In this document: positions 16,613 through 25,076 of the stretch, in pieces
Layout of the letters: each line of letters starts with the position of its first letter
Numbering within the stretch: position 1 is the first letter of the stretch
Origin: Thiotrichaceae bacterium UBA4486
GTDB taxonomy: Bacteria; Pseudomonadota; Gammaproteobacteria; Eutrophobiales; Eutrophobiaceae
Direction: 5' to 3'
Assembly (NCBI GenBank): GCA_002389045.1
Contig: DGNS01000017.1
Location: forward strand, 62,001-126,000
Length of the DNA: 64,000 nucleotides
Made by a program: the position numbers and the translations under genes
Notes under the pieces: model-generated
The model's database searches: none
Told to the model about the DNA's origin: nothing
The model's input: the letters and a program-made list of their open reading frames with translations, nothing else

Positions 16613-17599
16613 TTATTCCCCTGATGCCGTCTCCTGCCGGCAAGCCGGTTGCAAACTCCAGCTCGTTTCATAAGCCTTCACCAGCCGGTACAGGGTTTCA
16701 TGATAAGGTGCGGGAATACCCGCCTTTCTTGCTTCCCTGACGATGGCGCCGGTGATCCAGTCAATTTCGGTCAGTCTTTTATTGCGCACATCATCGAGCA
16801 TCGACGGCACATGGGCATAGTCGTCGCCGCCGGTGGTTCCCTGCGATACCGCCCTGACATTCATTTCCCAGGGATCATCCGCCAGGGTGACACCACGGGC
16901 CCTGGCCACCTCCCTGGCCTCGTTCATCATGTCAAACACCAGGTGTCCCAGATCCTCGAGATTGTCCTGCCGGGCAAAAGCGCTGATGTGAGGCAATCCG
17001 GTGATGGCGGCAATACTGTTAATGGCCGAATTGAAAATCAGCTTTGACCATTGATGCGGTAACAGATCTTCGTAGGCCTCGGCCTTGAGTCCGGATCGAT
17101 TGAGCAACGCCTCGATCTCCCTGGCCGCTTCAAAATTCGCCGTACTTCCCGCCCAGGGGCCAATCCAGGTCGCGGTATCCAGCTCGTATTCGACGTGGGT
17201 GTCGGAATGGCGGGTGCCGCTCATGAAGGTCACGCCGGAAACGATCGGCCAGTCGCCGTATTTTTTGATGATTTCCTCGCAACCCAGGCCGTTCTGCACC
17301 ATTAATATATGTGCGCCGGGAAAGTATCCCTGCAGACTTCCGGCGCTGGCCTCGACTGCGGCCGCCTTGGTGGCAATAATGACCAGGTCACAATCACCCA
17401 GGTCGGCAGGGTTGGTGGAAGCCAGTACCTTCGGATGCAGGCTGGACTTCCCGCTGACCCGCAGGCCTTCCCTGTTCAGGGCCGCAGCGTGTTCCTGCCG
17501 GCGCGTGAGCACGGTTGTCTCGACCACCGTTCCCAGGTGGCCCGCGAAGAGGCTGCCGATGGCGCCGGCGCCAACCACGCACACACGTTGCAGTTTCAA
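16613..17599 (-). CDS. Ketopantoate-reductase-family dehydrogenase (copy 2)
   Basis: 328 aa with GAGAIGSLFAGHLG (~10-23), MVQNGLGCEEII, KLIFNSAINSIAAITGLPH and TEIDWITGAIVREARKAGIP. Divergent paralogue of the next gene: the same motifs in the same order but many differences elsewhere, so an old duplication, perhaps acting as a pair or a hetero-oligomer. A 95-bp gap separates the two; the upstream gap to the DRE-TIM gene is 85 bp. A 2-keto or 2-hydroxy acid substrate is inferred from the family only. Confidence 0.87.
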   Translation of the reverse strand: MKLQRVCVVGAGAIGSLFAGHLGTVVETTVLTRRQEHAAALNREGLRVSGKSSLHPKVLASTNPADLGDCDLVIIATKAAAVEASAGSLQGYFPGAHILMVQNGLGCEEIIKKYGDWPIVSGVTFMSGTRHSDTHVEYELDTATWIGPWAGSTANFEAAREIEALLNRSGLKAEAYEDLLPHQWSKLIFNSAINSIAAITGLPHISAFARQDNLEDLGHLVFDMMNEAREVARARGVTLADDPWEMNVRAVSQGTTGGDDYAHVPSMLDDVRNKRLTEIDWITGAIVREARKAGIPAPYHETLYRLVKAYETSWSLQPACRQETASGE

Positions 17600-17684
17600 A
17601 TGTTTACGCCCCCGGCGCGGCTATTGCGAAAATGTGAATCGATACCCGGAAGACGCGCAGCCATCACCACCCGGCCCCAACCGC

Positions 17685-18881
17685 TCAGCAATGGCGCCCG
17701 ACGATCGCGCGAAATTCATCGTCGCTGATCAAACGGGCGTTACGGGTGGCAAGATCCTTGACTTCGGCCAGTATGCTGTCGCGCTTGTCCTGCGGAATAT
17801 CCAGGCCGAGTTCTTCGGCTTTCAAATCAATACTGGCCAGACCACTCTTTTTACCGAGAACGATCCGGCGTTCAGCGGCCACCAGTTCGGCCGAGTACGG
17901 CTCGATGGCCTCGGGAATATGAAATTGCGACGCCACTGCGCCGCTTTCCCGGGTATAAAGATATTCGCCGACCACGGGCTTCCAGCCGTCCACCGTGTAA
18001 TTGCCGGCTTTTTGCACCAGTGTTGAAATCTCGCGCGCCTTGCGCAGATCGATTTCGACCGGAACGTTGTAAAGACACTGCAGGGCCAGAGCAACTTCGC
18101 AGATATCCGCGTTGCCCGCGCGCTCGCCCATGCCGTTGATCGTGCCCTGTATCCAGTCGGCGCCGCCACGCACGGCGGCTACTGCCGAGGCCGTCGCCAG
18201 ACCGAAATCATTATGTCCGTGCCAGTGCAGCGGTGTGCCGCCGTTCCAGGATTTTACTTCGCGGATCAGGTATTCAACCGCTTCCGGTGCACAGGCGCCG
18301 ATGGTATCGACCACCGATATTTCATCGGCACCCGCTTCGATCGCCTCGGCATAGATATCCTTGAGAAAGCCGGGATCCGTGCGCGTGCTGTCGACGGCAA
18401 AAAAATTCACCGTTTTCATGCCGCTGTCTTTGGCGTGCCTGACCGCGGCAGTGACCCGTTCCCTGACCTTGTCGCGATCAAAACCGTAGGCTTTCATTTT
18501 CAGTTCGCTGGTCGATATCTCGATCAGGATATGCTCGGTCCCCAACTCGATATGGGCATCGATATCGGCCTGCATGCAGCGGGCAAACCCCCAGATTTCC
18601 GCGGACAGACCGGCATCCAGTATGCGCCTGACCGCCCGGGTGTCATCGTCCGAGACGCGCGGGAACCCCGACTCGATGCGCGAAACACCGAGTTCATCCA
18701 GCTTGCAGGCTATCTCGAATTTTTCGTCCGGACTGAAACACACACCGACAGACTGCTCACCGTCTCTCAGCGTGGTATCGTAGAAATGTATGGTCTTTGC
18801 ATGATCGAAGGCTGACTGTATCTCATCGCGGCAATTCAGCTCGCTGGTCCAGATGCGGTCGCTCTGTATGCATGTGCTCAT
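17685..18881 (-). CDS. DRE-TIM metallolyase, homocitrate/isopropylmalate-synthase-like
   Basis: 398 aa. Motifs of the 2-isopropylmalate/homocitrate/citramalate synthase group are FYDTTLRDGEQSVGVCFSPDE (first ~45 residues), HWHGHNDFGLATASAVAA with the metal-binding HxH, and GTINGMGERAGNADICEV. This group joins acetyl-CoA (or similar) to a 2-oxo acid. It is too short for LeuA and lacks the LeuA regulatory domain; a real leuA lies at 53555-55090. It is about NifV size, yet no nif genes are nearby. ATG 18881 is chosen; an upstream TTG at 18914 falls inside a palindrome. First gene of the operon with two ketopantoate-reductase-like genes and the M24 gene. Confidence 0.87.
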   Translation of the reverse strand: MSTCIQSDRIWTSELNCRDEIQSAFDHAKTIHFYDTTLRDGEQSVGVCFSPDEKFEIACKLDELGVSRIESGFPRVSDDDTRAVRRILDAGLSAEIWGFARCMQADIDAHIELGTEHILIEISTSELKMKAYGFDRDKVRERVTAAVRHAKDSGMKTVNFFAVDSTRTDPGFLKDIYAEAIEAGADEISVVDTIGACAPEAVEYLIREVKSWNGGTPLHWHGHNDFGLATASAVAAVRGGADWIQGTINGMGERAGNADICEVALALQCLYNVPVEIDLRKAREISTLVQKAGNYTVDGWKPVVGEYLYTRESGAVASQFHIPEAIEPYSAELVAAERRIVLGKKSGLASIDLKAEELGLDIPQDKRDSILAEVKDLATRNARLISDDEFRAIVGRHC

Positions 18882-18899
18882 TCTGATACACTCGTCAAA

Positions 18900-18915
18900 T
18901 TTGATTAAAATCAAA
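18900..18915. promoter_or_regulatory. Palindromic operator-like site before the DRE-TIM operon
   Basis: TTTGATTAAAATCAAA, 7-bp perfect arms around AA, centred about 27 bp upstream of the operon's ATG (18881). Its position at or near the promoter suits a repressor site. No regulator gene lies next to it; the closest is the AraC gene at 26313-27281. Confidence 0.45.
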
Positions 18916-19268
18916 CAGTTGTTGAATAAATACGGAATCGGACAGGATCGTCCCGGTATTGAAAAAATACTAGCTTGGCAACACGGATCCTGTCTTGACT
19001 GTCAGAGCCCAAACGGTTGACTGATAACGAGATACCGCCTCACCCCTTTTCTGTCCATGAACACCGCCCGTGCCATCATCATTACACAGTATGGCAGGCG
19101 CGGTGCGGGCAATATAAACAATTATCGGGGCTTTATGGATCATGGCGACCAAAGCGGTTCGAATGGCCGTTCCTGAAGAGCATGAACACATTTAACGATC
19201 AACTCGTCTCGCTGCCCGCGCCACTTCACGGCCGAGTATCAGCAATGTTGATTGATTACGCCCCGCCT
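18916..19268. other. Gene-free stretch between the cyclase gene and the DRE-TIM operon
   Basis: About 350 bp with no convincing gene. It should hold the promoter of the DRE-TIM operon. An imperfect inverted repeat lies at about 19063-19104 (CCGCCCGTGCCAT against ATGGCAGGCGCGG), possibly a degenerate REP-like hairpin or the terminator of the cyclase gene. Confidence 0.4.
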
Positions 19269-20081
19269 TCAGGCCAGCGCAACCGGTCTGACGAGTGAGG
19301 CCTCGCCGCCGCGGATTTTCAATGGCAGAACGATCACAGTTGACAGATACGCACCATCCTTCGCCAGTTCTTCCAGGTTCAGGCTTTTCATAACGTAAAT
19401 GCCCTTCTCTACCAGCAGGATACGATGGCTGGCAAAAGGTGCGGGGATGCCGATAGAGAGGTTATCGATACCCACCAGTCGCGGGGCCAGGCCGGCCAGC
19501 CAGCGGGCGGCATCATCATTCAAGCCCGCCCATTTATTCAGGTAGGTATCACTATCGGTCTCGAAGAACCTGCCGTAACCGGTACGGATCAGTACGCAGT
19601 CACCTGCATTGATCACGAGTCCATATTTTTCCATGGTCCCCGCAAGATCTTCCCCGCTGATGGGGTAACGCTCCGGCAACAGGTCCATACCTTTATAAGC
19701 CGGGACATCGAGCAACACCGCCCGCAGGATCAGGGGCGGCACGCTTTCCAGGCTGTGCAGGGGTTCCGGCAGGTCCTTGAAACCTGTATCTCTCTGGTAG
19801 GGTGTGACATCGATCCCCTGGACCTTGTTATCCTGTGACATGTGGATCGGCAAATCGAAATGCGTGCCGGCATGATGCGAGGTGATCATCAGGCTGATGG
19901 CGTCGGAAAAACCCGGTTCGATGCCCATTTCATCGAAGGTCTTCCTGACATATTCATGGTACCGGTAGAGGTAAGACTGGAACGGAGGGTCAAACGGATG
20001 CACCGGCATACCATTCCAGTAGGGCTGGCCGAGATCGTATTTCCTGGCGCTGTTCAGCAGTTCATGCAACTTATCAGCCAT
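19269..20081 (-). CDS. Cyclase-family (kynurenine-formamidase-like) hydrolase
   Basis: 270 aa, cyclase family (metal-dependent amide or lactam hydrolases such as kynurenine formamidase and isatin hydrolase). The signature HHAGTHFDLPIHM (~95-107) provides the metal-binding HxGTHxDxPxH; DCVLIRTGY and GIDNLSIG follow. The ATG at 20081 is preferred (AGGGTG before it) over GTG 20090. It lies next to genes for FAH-family and M20 hydrolases, so a ring-opening or amide-cleaving step in the same pathway is the natural guess. Confidence 0.88.
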   Translation of the reverse strand: MADKLHELLNSARKYDLGQPYWNGMPVHPFDPPFQSYLYRYHEYVRKTFDEMGIEPGFSDAISLMITSHHAGTHFDLPIHMSQDNKVQGIDVTPYQRDTGFKDLPEPLHSLESVPPLILRAVLLDVPAYKGMDLLPERYPISGEDLAGTMEKYGLVINAGDCVLIRTGYGRFFETDSDTYLNKWAGLNDDAARWLAGLAPRLVGIDNLSIGIPAPFASHRILLVEKGIYVMKSLNLEELAKDGAYLSTVIVLPLKIRGGEASLVRPVALA

Positions 20082-20269
20082 GGGCAACACCCTGCATTAG
20101 CGGGAATCTGAAGGCATATTCAACAGCGAACATTCTTGGTTCTCCGGTTCGTTTGGCTGCCTGGCCGGTTTACACATTAACATGCAGGCGACTGCAAAAT
20201 TGCTTTATCGATGATCGCGCCCTGATGCGTCGCGGATGGTGCCGTACAGGGATCTTCTATACATGTGTT

Positions 20270-20393
20270 CCTGATCCGTGTGCAGTCGGGAACCATACAA
20301 GCAGACCGTATGCGGCAGGGATGCCGCATCCGAGCTACAGGGACGTATTTACCGCGTGTCTGCGTTATGGTTTCCGACTGCACACGGATCAGG
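20270..20393. repeat. 124-bp palindromic element (REPIN/MITE-like)
   Basis: Two 28-bp arms (20270-20297 and 20366-20393) are reverse complements with a single mismatch. Nested inside are a GCAGAC/GTCTGC pair (20301-20306, 20358-20363) and a perfect 8-bp hairpin ATGCGGCA-GGGA-TGCCGCAT (20310-20329). The whole can fold into one long cruciform. It ends 9 bp from the 3' end of cofGH. Size and shape fit a REP doublet or small non-autonomous mobile element; it could also serve as a transcription terminator. The rest of 20082-20402 shows no gene. Confidence 0.7.
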
Positions 20394-20402
20394 GTCAGGT
20401 AT

Positions 20403-22781
20403 TTAGTTCGGCAGATAACTGCTTTTCATGTCCGGTTCATTGTACGGCGTTTCCAGCACGTCATACAGCGTGTTTCTCTGAACCGGCCTTCGGTCATGAT
20501 CGCGGATCAATGCCTGCATATCGGCCACTGAAAACTCCTGGCCGTGCACGGCGCCGGCCGAACGGCTGATGCTTTCATACATCAGTGTTCCACCCAGATC
20601 ATTGACTCCGGCGCGCAGACAAACATCAAGTCCGGCCGCGCCGAGTTTCACCCACGAGGCCTGGATATTGTCAATGCGTGTATGCAGGACCAGTCGGGCG
20701 ACGGCATGCATCAATACGGTTTCACGCAAGGTGGGACCCCGCCGGGCCCGGCCCTTGCGGCTCAATGGCGCCGACATATGCACGTACGGCAGGGGTACAA
20801 ACTCGGTGAACCCTCCTGTCTCTTCCTGCAGGTTCCTGATGTGGATCAAGTGCCTGGCCCAGTATTCCGGTGTCTCCACGTGACCGAACATGATGGTGGC
20901 CGTCGTTGCCAGACCGGCTTTATGCGCGGTCCTGACCACGTCCAGCCATTGCGCCGTATTGATCTTGTCAGGACAGATAATGGCACGGATCTCGTCATCC
21001 AGGATCTCGGCGGCGGTACCGGGCAGACTGCCAAGGCCGGCATCCTTGAGTTGCATGAGATATTCACGCCGGTCCAGGTTGACGGTTTCCGCGCCATGGG
21101 CTATCTCCAGCGGTGAAAAAGCGTGTATATGAATAGCGGGTTGTGCCTGTTTAACGGCACGGACAATGGCAAGATAGGTATCCCCGGTATAATCCGGATG
21201 GATGCCTCCCTGCAGGCAGACCTCGGTTGCCCCCCTGGCCCAGGCATCGCACACCCGTTGCCGGATCTCGGCAAGACTGAGCATATAACCGGGCTCACGC
21301 AGGTTATCGGCCACCCGGCCCTTGGAAAAGGCGCAGAAGCGGCAGCCAAAATAACAGATGTTGGTGTAATTGATGTTGCGGTTGACCACGTAGGTCACCG
21401 CATCGCCGTTGACCTCTCGCCGTAATTCATCGGCGGCGCGGCAAACAAGCCTGAAGTCCCGTTCACGCGCGGCAAACAGGCGCACGATTTCCTTCTCGCC
21501 CAGGGCCTTGCCGCGGCAGGCCTTGTCAATGATCAGACCGATATCGCTTATATACGCCGGGACGACAGTATTCGGCGTGACCAGCGTGGTCACCGGCCGG
21601 TCGGAACCGGCATACCACTGGTCGCCGCGGGCATAACCCTCTGCATCCACGCTGCCCAGCACGTTGCGGTGCAGCTGTGGATCCACCCACTTATCGAGTT
21701 CGTGCACATATTCGGGATAGATCGGCAAACGGGCAACCAGGTGCTTGCCACGCATCTCGGTCACATTGCGCAGTTCATCCAGGTGCGGCCAGGCGGCCTC
21801 CGGGTTAACGTGATCCCGGGTAACCGGCGAGACGCCACCCCAGTCATTGATCCCGGCGTCGATCAACTGCGGCAACCCTTCCGGCATCAGGTTCGGTGGC
21901 GCCTGTATGTTCATCCGCGCCCCGAAGATCACCCGGGCAACGGCAATGGTCCAGAGCAGGTCATCCAGATCCGGTTCCGGCGCATTGGCCATCCTGGTGC
22001 CGGGCTTGCGGCGGAAATTCTGGATGATGATTTCCTGCAGGTGATCATCGGCCTCGTGTAACTCGCGCAAGGCGAGCAGCGATTCGATCCGCTCACGGCG
22101 GGTTTCACCGATACCGATGAGGATCCCGGAGGTAAACGGCACCCGCACACTACCGGCGGCGGCAATACTGCCAAGGCGGGTCACCGGGTTTTTATCCGGG
22201 GAACCGTAATGAGGCCCGCCTTTTTCACACAACCGGGAGGCAATGCTTTCCAGCATCAGGCCCTGGGATACGGAGACCCGGCGCAAATGCAACAAATCAC
22301 CGCGGCTCAGCACGCCCGGATTCAAATGCGGCAACAAACCGGTTTCCTCGAGCACGCGCTCCGCGACCGCGGCAAGATAGGACACCGTGCTGTTATGGCC
22401 GAGCCTGTAAAGCTGGTCACGGGCGGCCTGGTAACGCAGGCCGGGCTTGTCGCCGAGGGTAAACAGGGCCTCGTAACAACCCGCCTCTTTACCGGCATGG
22501 GCGATCTCCAGCACCTGTTCCGGGCTCAGGTAGGCCTGCTGCAGTTTTTTCGGCGATTGCGCGAACGTGCAGTAATGACACACGTCCCGGCACAGCCGGG
22601 TCAGGGGTATGAAGACCTTGGGGGAATAACTGATGATGTCGGGGTGACCGCCGTCACGAATCAGGGCGGCGCTGTTCGAAAGCTGTTTCAGATCGTCATA
22701 GCCGGCAAGCAACAGGGCCTCTTCCGCGCCGGGCCGTTCACCCTGCTCTGCCCTGGATAAAACCGATCTGGCTGTTTTCAT
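20403..22781 (-). CDS. fbiC: CofGH fusion (FbiC-like), FO synthase
   Basis: 792-aa two-domain radical-SAM enzyme making FO, the F420 chromophore, from a pyrimidine precursor and tyrosine. The N-terminal CofG half has FIPLTRLCRDVCHYCTF (C64, C68, C71, a CxxxCxxC cluster). The C-terminal CofH half has NINYTNICYFGCRFCAF (~460) with the second CxxxCxxC. Archaea and cyanobacteria usually have two genes; the fusion is the actinobacterial FbiC layout. ATG 22781 is chosen; a GTG at 22811 would overlap the M20 gene. It follows the M20, FAH and LLM genes closely and is probably cotranscribed with them. Confidence 0.95.
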   Translation of the reverse strand: MKTARSVLSRAEQGERPGAEEALLLAGYDDLKQLSNSAALIRDGGHPDIISYSPKVFIPLTRLCRDVCHYCTFAQSPKKLQQAYLSPEQVLEIAHAGKEAGCYEALFTLGDKPGLRYQAARDQLYRLGHNSTVSYLAAVAERVLEETGLLPHLNPGVLSRGDLLHLRRVSVSQGLMLESIASRLCEKGGPHYGSPDKNPVTRLGSIAAAGSVRVPFTSGILIGIGETRRERIESLLALRELHEADDHLQEIIIQNFRRKPGTRMANAPEPDLDDLLWTIAVARVIFGARMNIQAPPNLMPEGLPQLIDAGINDWGGVSPVTRDHVNPEAAWPHLDELRNVTEMRGKHLVARLPIYPEYVHELDKWVDPQLHRNVLGSVDAEGYARGDQWYAGSDRPVTTLVTPNTVVPAYISDIGLIIDKACRGKALGEKEIVRLFAARERDFRLVCRAADELRREVNGDAVTYVVNRNINYTNICYFGCRFCAFSKGRVADNLREPGYMLSLAEIRQRVCDAWARGATEVCLQGGIHPDYTGDTYLAIVRAVKQAQPAIHIHAFSPLEIAHGAETVNLDRREYLMQLKDAGLGSLPGTAAEILDDEIRAIICPDKINTAQWLDVVRTAHKAGLATTATIMFGHVETPEYWARHLIHIRNLQEETGGFTEFVPLPYVHMSAPLSRKGRARRGPTLRETVLMHAVARLVLHTRIDNIQASWVKLGAAGLDVCLRAGVNDLGGTLMYESISRSAGAVHGQEFSVADMQALIRDHDRRPVQRNTLYDVLETPYNEPDMKSSYLPN

Positions 22782-22794
22782 CACCTTCAGACTG

Positions 22795-24066
22795 TTATTC
22801 AACCACTCCACATAATGTGATCATGGTCTGAATATAAACTTTTATGATATCGAGCATATCACCAATATGCACCGCTTCGCCCTGGTGGGTCGAGAATCCA
22901 CCGCCGCCGCTACGGATGCGTCCGGCCGACCCGTAATTCACCGTCGGGATGCCGTAACGGTTCATGTGCGCCGCATCACTGTACCAGGTTTCGATACCCG
23001 TCTCCGGCGCTTTGCCCAGTTGCTGCGTATGCGCCTCGGTAATGGTGCGTATCAGCTCATGGTCGTCCGCAATCGACGTGCCGGGGGCGGAGACAAAAAT
23101 ATCCGCCCGGGTGCCTTCGAGTTCCGGGTGCTCCCCGACCACTCGCCTGATGACATCCCGCACTTCATTGTACGCCTCGACGGGCAGGCTGTCGGGCAGC
23201 GTGCGCACATCCATGTAAATGCAGCAGTTATCGGGTGTGCGGGCGCCGCGCCAGGGCCATCCACCCTCGATGGCCGACACATTCACGCGCGGCTGGAAAT
23301 CCCCAACGCTGTTGCGCCGGCAGTAATCCGGTATCCACTCATGAATGGCATCCAGCACCATGCGTGACTTGTTAATCGCGTTAGTGTCGACATTGGACCA
23401 GGCAGTGTGGATGAGGCGGCCGGGCACCGTGATTTTGATCCAGGTCGTGCCGCAGTGACGCGGGATCAGCATCATGTTGGTGGGTTCACCCAGAATGCAG
23501 AAATCCGCCACGGCGCCGTGGGTAATGGCGTACTTGGTACCGACGCCATAGCCCTGGTATTTGCGGCCCTCGTATTCATTGACGGGAGATTTTTCGATCT
23601 CGCCGGCCACACCGGCAATGACAATGTCACCGGCGAGCGTAATACCGGCCTTCTGTATGGCCTCGCTGGCCACGATATAGGTACCCATGGCGCTTTTCAT
23701 ATTGAAAGAACCCATGCCATAGATCCACTCATCATCGATGAGGGTCGCCTTGCACTCATAACCGATGCCACGGTGCGCCTGTTCCGGGCCGAACGAGGTA
23801 TCGAGGTGACCGTTGAACATCAGCGACTTGCCGCCACCCCGACCCTGTAAACGGCCGATAGCATTATAACGATCATCGCCAATCGGTTGCAGGGTGGCAT
23901 CGAAACCGGCCGCCTGTAATTCCGCATAAACCGCGTTGGCCATGTCTTTTTCCTCGCCCGTGGGGCTGGGAATATCGACCAGGTCCATGACCAGTTTGAT
24001 CAGGCGTTCCCGATCTACATGTTCAATCGCCCTGGCGGCGAGTTCGCTGTACTGCTGGTTTGACAT
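22795..24066 (-). CDS. M20-family metallohydrolase (ArgE/DapE-like)
   Basis: 423 aa, M20 amidohydrolase or deacylase. Seen: LVDIPSPTGEEKDMA (~30-44), LMFNGHLDTSFG with the HxD metal ligands (~85), a GEIEKSP stretch at the place of the catalytic Glu, HTAWSNVDTNAINK and WYSDAAHMNRYGIPTVNYG. The lid-domain insertion (~205-320) is typical. It lies 43 bp after the FAH-family gene, within the LLM-FAH-M20-cofGH run. Hydrolysis of an N-acyl or amide intermediate is inferred from context. Confidence 0.88.
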   Translation of the reverse strand: MSNQQYSELAARAIEHVDRERLIKLVMDLVDIPSPTGEEKDMANAVYAELQAAGFDATLQPIGDDRYNAIGRLQGRGGGKSLMFNGHLDTSFGPEQAHRGIGYECKATLIDDEWIYGMGSFNMKSAMGTYIVASEAIQKAGITLAGDIVIAGVAGEIEKSPVNEYEGRKYQGYGVGTKYAITHGAVADFCILGEPTNMMLIPRHCGTTWIKITVPGRLIHTAWSNVDTNAINKSRMVLDAIHEWIPDYCRRNSVGDFQPRVNVSAIEGGWPWRGARTPDNCCIYMDVRTLPDSLPVEAYNEVRDVIRRVVGEHPELEGTRADIFVSAPGTSIADDHELIRTITEAHTQQLGKAPETGIETWYSDAAHMNRYGIPTVNYGSAGRIRSGGGGFSTHQGEAVHIGDMLDIIKVYIQTMITLCGVVE

Positions 24067-24109
24067 ACGTTAATCCCCTGTTGATTTATTACTGGTTGTC
24101 ATGGTGCCG

Positions 24110-25066
24110 TTACACGATGCGGGTGGTGAGCGTGCCGAGTTCGGCAACCGTGGCATCGATCACATCGCCCGGTTTTAACCAGACGGGATTTTTCATCCCG
24201 GCAATCACACCGGGAGGACTGCCACTGGTAATGACGTCACCGGGATACAGCCCCATCAGCGACCACCACGAGACCAGCTCGGCGGTTTTGTAATGCATCA
24301 TTTTTGTATTCGAATCCTGCCGCAGCTCGCCATTGACCGTGAGTTTCATATCCAGGTTGTGCGGGTCGGACAATTCATCCGGGGTAACCAGTAACGGTCC
24401 CAGCGGACAGGAATTTTTGAAGCTCTTGCCCATCAGGATCACCTTGTTGGAATGCTCCCTGGCCTGAATGTCGCGGGCGGACAAGTCATTGAATATCGTG
24501 TAACCGGCCACGTAATCCATGGCCCCGGCGGAACTGACCTCAAAGGCCTCTTTGCCGATGACAATGGCGATTTCGATTTCATAATCGAGCTGTTTGGTAA
24601 ACCTGGGTATGGCCACGCCGCTGTCGTGGGCACAGACCGAGGACGGCGCCTGTAAAAAACCGGTCGGATGTTCAAAGTGAAAATCTTTCCAGTTATGCGA
24701 CTCCCACTCCGGATCGTTCCAGGTGGTCAACTCGGCGAGATGGGAATCAAAATTACACGCGGTGTGAATGATCTTGCCGGGCCGGGGTACGGGCGCCAGC
24801 AATTCAATCTCGTCCGGCGCATAAACATAGCGCGCGCCGCTGCGGGAATGCAGTTCAGCGGCCGGGGTCGAGGTCAGTTCGCCCGCCGTCCTTTGCAGCA
24901 GTTCCCTGGCCGTGTTCATGGCCTCGTCACCGCGGTTGAGAAATTCGGTCATGGAATCCGGCAAGTCACCGCCCGACAACTCGTATAAATCCACATAGCT
25001 GTTGTCGAGACAGGCGCCGATGGTGGTGTTAGCACCCGACCTGATTTTGAACGTTGCCAGTCTCAT
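24110..25066 (-). CDS. Fumarylacetoacetate-hydrolase-family protein
   Basis: 318 aa, FAH superfamily (C-C hydrolases, hydratases and decarboxylases of ring-cleavage products). The C-terminal catalytic domain begins near residue 95. LDYEIEIAIVIGKEAFEV gives the metal-binding acidic residues, and GYTIFNDLSARDIQ and GDVITSGSPPGV are family hallmarks. The start is 10 bp after the LLM oxidoreductase stop, so the two enzymes probably act on successive intermediates. Confidence 0.9.
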   Translation of the reverse strand: MRLATFKIRSGANTTIGACLDNSYVDLYELSGGDLPDSMTEFLNRGDEAMNTARELLQRTAGELTSTPAAELHSRSGARYVYAPDEIELLAPVPRPGKIIHTACNFDSHLAELTTWNDPEWESHNWKDFHFEHPTGFLQAPSSVCAHDSGVAIPRFTKQLDYEIEIAIVIGKEAFEVSSAGAMDYVAGYTIFNDLSARDIQAREHSNKVILMGKSFKNSCPLGPLLVTPDELSDPHNLDMKLTVNGELRQDSNTKMMHYKTAELVSWWSLMGLYPGDVITSGSPPGVIAGMKNPVWLKPGDVIDATVAELGTLTTRIV

Positions 25067-25076
25067 CGGCCGTCCT

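Noticed and set aside
17685..18881. NifV homocitrate synthase for nitrogenase
   Set aside because: Size and motifs fit, but no nif genes are in the window and the partners are dehydrogenases and a creatinase-like protein.
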